Source: Kangiellaceae bacterium
GTDB lineage: Bacteria > Pseudomonadota > Gammaproteobacteria > Enterobacterales > Kangiellaceae
NCBI GenBank assembly: GCA_026196875.1
Contig: JAPHTP010000026.1
Location: forward strand, 1-35,123
Reading direction: 5' to 3'
Length of the DNA stretch: 35,123 bases
The translations under genes were made by a program, and so were the position numbers. Position 1 is the first letter of the stretch, and each line of letters opens with the position of its first letter. The notes below the pieces were generated by a model, which worked only from the letters and a program-made list of their open reading frames with translations, was not told where the DNA came from and ran no database searches. Positions 26,619-34,800 of this stretch are shown piece by piece.

Positions 26619-27591
26619 TAATAAATTCCTTCAAACGCTTTAGTTCCTGTTGCGCTATTCTACTCTGTTCGATTTCTTTTCTGACACTAGTCGTCGCAAA
26701 ACTAACCGAGCCGATATTACTCAAACCAAAACAATAACCGATTTCTTTAAGCGAATAACCACCAAGTTGCTGACAAATATACATTGCAATTTTTCTTACG
26801 GGATGACTTGCCTTTTTACCTTTAATGACTTTCACGAATGATTCGACCTTGACATCGTAAAACTGAGCAATGAGCTCTAACAAAATATCCATGCTCAACT
26901 CTTTTTGTAGTACCTGATTAACAACAACTTTTTCTTCTAACTGTGGAATCTTTTCCTCTCTTAACCAACTGACAAACTCCTTCTCTCCAATGACTGATGC
27001 CATGTTGCCCCTGTTGTAGAAACGTAAGAGCTCTTCACTGTTCCCACAGGCGACATAATCTCGATAACCTTGGTATTTCTGTTTTTTACCGAGCATCTGA
27101 TAGGTTTGATCTCGATGGAGCCAGTTTGGCGCAGGGACTTGATTAACGTAAGCAGGATAGCTTGACCAGGCATAATCCTCTAACTTCTCAACCATCGGCC
27201 ATCTAGTCTCTATTGGATTACGATGAATGTAACGTGACAATTGTAGAAGGTAACTATCCTCATCCACCAAAATCGACTTATATCGCCCCCGAAATAGTGG
27301 GCCATCGGTTCGTTTGAGACGATTATGTCGTTGTGTATAAACGCCGTTGATATGCCTCATCGCTCGCCCCAAGTTTCCCTCAGGCGTTTGAACCAGCAAA
27401 TGATAGTGATTTGTCATTAAGCAATAGCCGTGAATAACGAGATTAAACCGTTCAATGGCTTCCGCCAAAATATCAAGAAATGCTGCGTAATAAGCTTCGG
27501 AATGGAAGATGTTTTGACGACCGCGGTCACGCCCACGACTCATGACATGATAACAAGCATCCTCATATTCTATACGAAGTGGTCTAGGCAT
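26602..27591 (-). CDS. REP-associated tyrosine transposase (RAYT, Y1 family) with DnaA-like C-terminal HTH
   Basis: The 329-residue protein opens with MPRPLRIEYEDACYHVMSRG, typical of RAYTs. The HUH motif is HYH in LMTNHYHLLVQTPEGNLGR, and the catalytic tyrosine is probably in LSRYIHRNP. Residues about 215-329 form a second domain with ELIAQFYDV, SHPVRKIAMYICQQLGGYSL and FGLSNIGSVSFATTSVRK. These resemble the DnaA DNA-binding domain attached to one RAYT subgroup. RAYTs cut single-stranded DNA at REP palindromes and are generally domesticated. The frame looks intact. The stop codon lies inside the adjacent REP-like repeat. Confidence 0.88.
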   Translation of the reverse strand: MPRPLRIEYEDACYHVMSRGRDRGRQNIFHSEAYYAAFLDILAEAIERFNLVIHGYCLMTNHYHLLVQTPEGNLGRAMRHINGVYTQRHNRLKRTDGPLFRGRYKSILVDEDSYLLQLSRYIHRNPIETRWPMVEKLEDYAWSSYPAYVNQVPAPNWLHRDQTYQMLGKKQKYQGYRDYVACGNSEELLRFYNRGNMASVIGEKEFVSWLREEKIPQLEEKVVVNQVLQKELSMDILLELIAQFYDVKVESFVKVIKGKKASHPVRKIAMYICQQLGGYSLKEIGYCFGLSNIGSVSFATTSVRKEIEQSRIAQQELKRLKEFIIEKAT

Positions 27592-27612
27592 ACCGGAACA
27601 ATATCATGAGCA

Positions 27613-27642
27613 ATTAATATAGAACAAGCGACTTGACCCCTT
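27613..27642 (-). repeat. Inverted REP-like copy at the RAYT 5' end
   Basis: The reverse complement contains AAGGGGTCAAGTCGCTTGTT and matches the copies at 26594-26624 with about three differences. It lies 22 bases upstream of the RAYT start and ends exactly where IS30-like coding sequence begins. Confidence 0.8.
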
Positions 27643-28236
27643 ACCTCCTATCTGCCTCGCGCGCATAAGCATCGACGCCTCAAACGACCTTACCGCACTC
27701 AGCCTACACGCATTAAAAATAGGGTTTCCGTAAGTAAGCGGCCAAACAATGCGGAGCAACGAAAACGCTTCGGACACTGGGATAGTGACTCAATCATATC
27801 AAGCTGTAGAAAGCTGGCATTAAATGTTCTGATTGAACGCAAAACTCGACTTACACACATCTCTTTGATGCCTAATAAAACTGCTGAAACTAATCATAAA
27901 TTCATTGTTAATCGGTTAAAACACTACAAACAAAAAACAGTTTTGTCGATTACCTATGACAATGGCTGTGAAAATGTTTTGCATGAAAAAACGAATCAAC
28001 AACTGAAGTCTAAATCGTACTTTTGTGAGCCTTATCATAGTTGGGAGAAAGGCAGCGTAGAACGAGTTAATGGATTAATACGCCGATTCATTCCGAAAGG
28101 AACTGATTTCAAAGAAATCACTCCTAGCTTTATCAATAAAGTTGAAAAGCTATTGAACAACAGGCCTCGCAAGTGCTTAAATTATCAAACGCCTTACGAA
28201 GCTTTCAGAAAAGAGTGTGGTGCACTTACTGATTGA
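27643..28236 (+). pseudogene. 5'-truncated IS30-family transposase
   Basis: From 27652 the frame reads LPRAHKHRRLKRPYR, then RKRFGHWDSDSII, NVLIERKTRLTHISL, TYDNGCEN and CEPYHSWEKGSVERVNGLIR to a stop at 28236. These are the classical IS30 blocks, and all three catalytic acidic residues (in HWDSD, DNG and VERVNG) are present. The N-terminal helix-turn-helix half is absent: a TGA at 27634-27636, in the REP-like end of the RAYT element, closes the frame immediately upstream, and no matching 5' part was seen left of the RAYT. The listed ATG/TTG around 27865 is internal and not a true start. The remnant should be inactive. Confidence 0.85.
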
Positions 28237-28293
28237 GCGTGGCCTTTTAGACTATTGTCTACTTTTTGGAGTGGCCGTCAAATGTGGGGAAGA

Positions 28294-28315
28294 TCAAGTC
28301 ACTTTTTCTACTTAG
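28294..28315 (+). repeat. REP-like sequence, third direct copy
   Basis: These 22 bases (beginning TCAAGTCACTTTTTCTA and ending CTTAG) are identical to 26565-26586. The two copies flank the whole RAYT plus IS30 segment, about 1.7 kb apart, in direct orientation. Confidence 0.85.
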
Positions 28316-28342
28316 TGTAGCCGCCTGTGTTCATCTGTTTTT
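28315..28342 (-). repeat. Hairpin repeat, copy C, truncated (3' of SUKH gene)
   Basis: Twenty-eight bases are identical to 25252-25279, including GTGTAGCCGCC and TGTGTTCATCTGTTTTT. The other arm of the stem is missing: at 28314/28315 the sequence switches to the REP-like repeat. The copy lies 15 bases past the stop of the SUKH gene on the minus strand, the same relative place as copies A and B. No terminator follows, consistent with its loss by insertion or deletion. Confidence 0.85.
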
Positions 28343-28357
28343 ACTTCCTTCTTTAGA

Positions 28358-28813
28358 CTATTGTGCCCTTAATTCTAAATATTCAACAAAAAAATCTTTA
28401 AAACTCGATGACATTTCTCTATCAACACTCTTGTTAAAAAGATTATAGCTAACGACAGGACACTCATTAAATTCGTTTAACAAGTTACAATCTAAACACC
28501 AACATACTTCGTCATCTTTGAAAAAAATAACAGCTAAGTTATCCGGTAACTCATAATCTTCTCTGCAAGTAACAGTATCTCCCCAGACAGTTCCGCCATA
28601 ATCCAATTCTGCGTCATTATCCTCAATTCCAGAAATTTCAGATTCGACGATGCCTCCTCCGCCATAATTTTCTAAGAACTCTTTAAATGAACTTGGTAAG
28701 ATAAGTCCTAGCATAGACTCTAACTTTTCAACTTGAACAATATCCGTTTTGCCAAACCAGAAAGTTTCGTTGCCTTTGCTTTCAACTTGTTGTATCAATT
28801 TGTCGTAATTCAT
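28358..28813 (-). CDS. SMI1/KNR4 (SUKH) family immunity protein
   Basis: The 151-residue protein shows the SUKH core: VQVEKLESMLGLILPSSFKE followed by FLENYGGGGIVESEI, then an acidic region with VCWCLD and a C-terminal SSSFKDFFVEYLEL helix. SUKH proteins bind and neutralise nuclease toxins, often HNH/EndoVII types (Zhang, Iyer and Aravind). It starts six bases after the stop of the Rhs gene, with a GAG at the Rhs gene's end as ribosome-binding site, so the two form a toxin-immunity operon. It contains several cysteines and no signal peptide, hence is cytoplasmic. Confidence 0.87.
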   Translation of the reverse strand: MNYDKLIQQVESKGNETFWFGKTDIVQVEKLESMLGLILPSSFKEFLENYGGGGIVESEISGIEDNDAELDYGGTVWGDTVTCREDYELPDNLAVIFFKDDEVCWCLDCNLLNEFNECPVVSYNLFNKSVDREMSSSFKDFFVEYLELRAQ

Positions 28814-28819
28814 AAGTTT

Positions 28820-31800
28820 CTACTCAAAGTCTTTCGCTCTCAATTTCCAATAATCTTTTCTAAATGTATCATACTGGTATTTTAGAGCGGAGTCATTTCT
28901 AAAACTCCTTCCATTTTCTATTAGACCATGCAGCGCTTTGTGGTGTGTTTTGTGTGTGCTCGATAACAATTCGACCATGGGTCCGGGTTCTTTTCCCAAT
29001 ATATGATGTAAATTAATTTGCTTTCCGTCTACTCCGATTGGTGCGTATCCCTCTTTCATTAAGTCTAAGTTTGCCCAACCGTCATCAACCTTCTTTCGAA
29101 TACTTTTGTGGACGCTTTTATGTACAGTTTCTGGAGCGCCTGCAAAAACGTCTTTTGTATTCTTATATACTTTTCGCCCTAGAACACTTTTAGGTATGTA
29201 TTTGGTTCCTCCAGTAATAACCTTTTGAACAGCCCTAGCTGCCTTACTAGCCTTATACGTCTTATACGTCTTATACCCAGCATAAGCAATACCTCCAGTT
29301 GCAACTCCCGCAACAGCAAAGAGACCTTCAGTTGCAGCAGACTTAAATGCTCCCCAGTAATTACCTTGAGCAGCTTGTTGAATAGCTTCTCCAAACGGAA
29401 CTATTGCAGCGGCAACATTACCAGCTCCCCTCAAGAAGTTTTCAATTCCTAGTCTCGAAGTGATTGAAGTATTCCAGGAACCACCTCCTGATGTAAAGGA
29501 TGCTGCTGACGAATTGTCAATATCCTCAGGATTGATTATTGGGTTGCCTTTAACAACAGTAATATTTCCATTTCCACCATTATCAGTTTCTTGTTTCTTC
29601 TTTCCGCCTGAAATAATGAAGTCGCATAGATAATCACCACATTTTATTTTTTTACCTTGTGAGTCTTTGTCTCCCTTAGGAACATCTTTGTCACAATCGG
29701 GATTGTTAGCTCCACATCGAATAATTATTTCAATCTCGTAACCACTAGGATCAGTTCCAGAAAGAGGGTTATTCATTATGTACGAATACGGATTGATTCC
29801 TTGTGAGTTACCTACTATCTGAATAAACGGATCAACCGACAAGAATCTCCCCAGGTTATAGTCATAAACCCGTCCATTCATATGAATCAGCTGAGCATCA
29901 TCCAAATGTTCGTGGTCGGTAAATCCTCGTGTTGTTTTGGGGTCATCAAGTACATTTAAACTCACCGCACTATGCCAATTGTCCCGCATTTGTGGGTCTC
30001 TCGGTTTACCAAAGGGATCGTAACTATGTCCTTTGACGATATTTTTACTCGCATCGACGCTCGCAATCATTGACCCCAATCGGTCTCGATGGAAATACGT
30101 GACTTCTTCGCTTGATAAGCCATCTGGCTTGGTTACAACGGCAATGTCATCCACATAGGATTTATGAGTCACCTGTCCATTAGTTGTCACCCGCTCATAT
30201 TGTTTATCAATATAAATGGTCGTTGTGGTAGTACCGCTTGTCGTCTTAGTTTGCTTATAACGCATTTGGTCAGCACCATAACGGAAGTTAATCGTTCCGC
30301 CTAGATTCAGCGTCGCATCACCCGGATGGACTCTGACATTTTGCGCAATGGTAATCTGCGTTGGCTTATTAAACGCGTTGTAAATAATATTTCTCGCACC
30401 GTCGTTTTCTAAATTGCCGTTGTTATCGTAGGAGTAGTTACGGTAAGTTCCATTTTTCAGTTGCACCTGACGGACCGCATTCGGACCAGCATTACCGCCA
30501 ACACTTTTAGTTGCGTCACCGACGGCATAAGCCGATAACGTATTCATCGAGAAGTCGGTTTTATATTTAAAGTTACCAACTTTGTCATAACCGTAATCGA
30601 CGGATGGTTGGGGTGAACCTGATAAGGTTAAAGCTGAACGGATTAATCTATGCAAGTCATCATAAGCATAACTTTCCGTATCCAAACGATAGCTCCCTCC
30701 TTCATAGGTCCCCATCGTTTGGCCTTTCAAATTACCAAATCCGTCATAACCGCTGTAAACCACGGCCTGTTGCTGAGTGGAGTAGCGGTTTAAAATGGAG
30801 CTTTTCATCTGTCCGGTTTCGGCATAAAACTCGCGCTCGATATTCGAGGAATTTCCTAAACTTGCTTGAGTCCAATTCCCCCAATGGTCCATCGAAGTAA
30901 TGGTTCGATAGATAGCATTAGTTTGCGCATTTTTGGTGCGGTTTTGATAACCGTAGCTATTAAAATCATAAGCTACGATTAGGTCACTCGGATATTGTTT
31001 TCCTTTAACCCGGCCGTAGTTACCGTCGTAGAAAACTTTAGACGTAAAGCTATCTCCGTCGATATTGGTGATGGCACTGCTTGGACGACAGTAGTTGTCG
31101 TACTGATAGGTACGGTTGAAACTTTCACCGCTGGGTAAATCATTTCTGATTTCTTTATCTGGTACACCGCTACAGCTTGCGCTGCTTCCGTGATAACTAA
31201 ATGTGGCTTCAAGGTTACCGCTGGCCGTGCCGTTTAGATAACGATTCGTTAAACGCCCCAGTGCGTCATAAACATAATAGTAAGTATCATTATTCGCATC
31301 GGTCTCACTATAGACTTCACCATGTGAAGTGTAAGCAAAAGTTTTCACCCCCATGTTTGGATCATTCACTTCTAATTTCTGACCGAGGGCATTGTATTTG
31401 GCAGTTATTCGATTGCCGTTAGCATCCTGAATCACAATCGGGTTATCTAGCGCATCATAAGCATATTGAGTTACACCGTTAAGCGCATCGGTGGTTTTTA
31501 TCAGCTGCCCCTGAGCGTTATGAGTGCGACTCATTGAAAGCACTTTCAGACTTGTCATATCTTTGGCGGTAATATCCGTGCGGTGCTTGACATAAGCATA
31601 AGTAACTTCCATAGACTGACCATCCGACTGATCAACTTTACGTTTTAGCAACCTTCCCAGAACGTCGAATGCCAAGTAATTTGTGCCACGAGTCTCTAAA
31701 TGATTGGATGATGGGATCGATTCAAAGATAGTTCTGCCTAATCGATCATAGTCAATGAAACTGTAAATCGGATAGCCATCAAAACCTTCAGTCACCGTGG

Positions 31801-34800
31801 CTTTTACCCGGTTAAACTGATCTTTATAAACACTCGACTGAGGCGTGCCCGCTTGATAGGTGGTGACTTTATAACGAATATTACTATCAGTTAAATTACC
31901 GCAGCCTCCCTCACAAGCCGCGAATCGGCTATACGCCGGCTGACCAACAGGTGGCGTCACTTGCTCAATTCGGCCAAACGCATCATATGAAGTCTCGGTC
32001 ACGAAACCATTGACATCGATGACCTTTTTCATTTGACCATGTTCAGGATAAGTTTGAGTAATGGTTGATTGACTTAATGCATCAGTCACTTTGTAAATAA
32101 AATAACCATCCTCACTTTCCGTTTCACCATCATTGGAGTATTTAGTAGAAACCGTGCGGAAGTCTCCCGGTTTGTCTTGCTGATAAGTTTTTACTACTTC
32201 CGGTAAGCCATAGTCGTTATAAGTAGTTTCAACCACCTGAGTGGGGCTTTCATCATGGAGAGAATCGGCCACTACCTTGATCGGCTGTCGCGCACTATTG
32301 TACGTATAAGTCGTTGTAATTTCTTTTTCCGGATTTAACGTTGCATCATAAACCGGATTAAGCGACGACCAGTGCCGTTTTCTGACCATCGTGTTTTCTA
32401 ATTTACCAATCCACCAGTTGTCTACATCCACCGTGTGTTCGTTTAATATGCGCGTCTGAATTTCCCCTTCACCAGTGTTAATGTAAAGACTCACTTTGGA
32501 GAAATTCCCATAGTTATCGCTATGTTTTAGCCGCCTAACATTAGCGCGCACTGATAGTTGCTCTGTTCGATCCGCCAGGTCAAAGGTCGTAACTATTTGA
32601 AATTCAGGCCAAACCCAATACACATCAGCGCTGCTGTTGTCAGTCGACTCTGCAGTAACCTTCTCTGTCGCTGCCATTTCAGTTTTGCTGATGGGCGCTT
32701 CTCTACAAGTTTCATCTTCATCGCTTGCCAAACAGGTATGTATCCACTCAACTTGGCCAGATTGCGGGAATATCTGATGAAAGTCGGTTACCGAGCGCAT
32801 TTTATCGGAGACTTCTCCGGCACCATTAATTATAGTGGGAGAGTCAACAATTATCGTTCTGAAGCCTTGGAAACCACGGCCTTTACGATTGTAGATCGCT
32901 TCTTTATAACGATAAGTCGTTTCATTGGTTCCGCCGACACCATTAGATTGGCGGAAGTTAGTCACTACGGGCATGGATGAAGTAAAGTAGAAATGCTCGC
33001 GCTTTGAGTCTTTATTGGTATACCAAACCTCTCTGTCTTCTGGCACGGTATAAAGCTTGTTGCCATTAACTAATTCAGGTCTTGAAATTGGTGCAAAATC
33101 CCACTGCACTTCATTTAGCAAACCATCAACCACCTTGAACATAAAATCTGGCCGATAGGAAGAATGGGTTACGGTATTTTCTTGGAAGAACATGCCATCA
33201 GCCGGTTTATTGGTACCATTAAAGCTCCCGCCAAAAGAGCCTCTGACGCGATAGCCTTGTTCGAAAATTTCTCCGTTGTTACCCGGTGTTGAAAACGCAC
33301 TAACCGTCACAAATGAAATATCTAAATTGCCATCGTTGTTATAGTCTTTAAATGACAGTGGGGAAAAAGCCGTCCCATTTAAGAACTTAAAACCATTGAT
33401 TGGCGCATAGGCAATATCCGCAATCGTTCTTGCATGAGTTAAGCTGCCACTTTCCGATTTAAAATCAACCACGGACCAATAAAAACGACGGAAGTCATAC
33501 TGACTTAAGTTAATCGTCATTTCATCGCCCTGACCAGCGCCGTCACAGCCTAATGTTGTGGTTTCTTCGACATATAAATATTCATCCGAAACACACATGT
33601 TCATTGTATCTTTGAAATTGCCCTCATGAGTTAACCACTGACCAAGCATACGCATGGTAAAGCTATCAGTGGTATGAGTGGCGATAACCAGTTCTTCTGC
33701 ACCATCACCATCTAAATCAGCAACGGTTACACGACCATTTTTGTGAATTTTCTTTAACTCCGGCGTACCCGCTGGATAAGAATACATGTCAGCTAATCCA
33801 ACATCCGTATCCAAAGAGTAAGCAGCTGCAAAAGAACGATTACCTTTATTAATTTGCACGTGCCATTTTCTGACACCTGAAGTAACTTCTTTAGCAAATA
33901 CATAATCTTTCAGACCATCACCATTAAGGTCCGCGTATACCGCTTTCTCTGCTGTTCCGTCTAATCCCAAACTCGCACTGGATACACTGCTTAAACTTAA
34001 TATGCCATTGGCATCACGCTGAGAAAAATAAATCTTTTCAACTCGGGAGCTTTGCCCGCTGAGTAACAATCGACTAAAGTCAATTAAACCGTCGCCATCC
34101 AGATCGATTGCTGACACTGGCGGTGTACCACCTTGACCTAGTCCAAGATCTTCTAAATCGTGAGGACCGGTAAAGTCTACGGTCCCATTAGCTTTATTTC
34201 GATAATAGGTTATTTTATAGGTCGAATTGATCCCTAATGTAGCGAATAAGATGTCCTGATAACCATCTGCATCAACGTCAACAATTTGAAGACCTTGGCC
34301 GCCGTAGATCTTGTCGTATCCAACGGTGAAATAGAAACTTGTTGCATGACGGACTAAATTGAAATTTTGATCGAATTGAAAATAAACCAAGCGACGATTG
34401 TCAGAAGTGACAAAGTCAGTGATCCCATCACCGTTGATATCTCCTTCAATGCCACCATATACAATATGGTCGTAGTTATTTAAGTTAGCGGTTGTTTCCT
34501 CAACATACTTGCCTTGAGTGTTTATCGTGTAGACACGAACGTCATAAGTACCATCGTTTTCACTACCGTCTTTTATTTCATCAAGATAAAGCGCTTCTGA
34601 AATGCCATCACCATTTAAATCTTTAAGAAGAATTTTGTCGTTGTTTTCAAGCTTACCTAAATTGGCGATAGGCGATTGATTGACATCTCCGCTATTGACG
34701 GATTCCCAACCAAGAGCCGGTGTATAGGTCGAGTAATTGGTTGCTGGTAAACAGCTCTCTGAGCCACTTTCGTTATAAGCACATTCTTGAATTGAGCTGA

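Larger units (their letters stand above)
26594..27642 (-). mobile_element. RAYT element bounded by inverted REP-like ends
   Basis: The transposase gene 26602-27591 is enclosed by GGGGTCAAGTCGCTTTTTCT on its left and the inverted, slightly diverged copy (AGAACAAGCGACTTGACCCC, 27621-27640) on its right. Similarity extends a few bases beyond into TCTATAATA/TCTATATTA. The right end directly abuts the truncated IS30 gene, so this boundary marks an insertion or recombination junction. Confidence 0.7.
28237..28357. other. Chimeric junction between IS30 remnant and immunity gene
   Basis: This spacer holds four pieces in order. First, TTTAGACTATTGT (28246-28258). Second, a probable IS30 end segment. 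Third, a REP-like 22-base sequence (28294-28315). Fourth, half of a hairpin repeat (28315-28342). TTTAGACTATTGT recurs at 28352-28364, overlapping the SUKH stop. The mosaic indicates recombination at this point. Confidence 0.65.

Noticed and set aside
27865-27870. Start of a 123-residue integrase-like gene at TTG/ATG
   Set aside because: IS30-type coding sequence continues in frame upstream to about 27643, so this is an internal codon of a truncated transposase.
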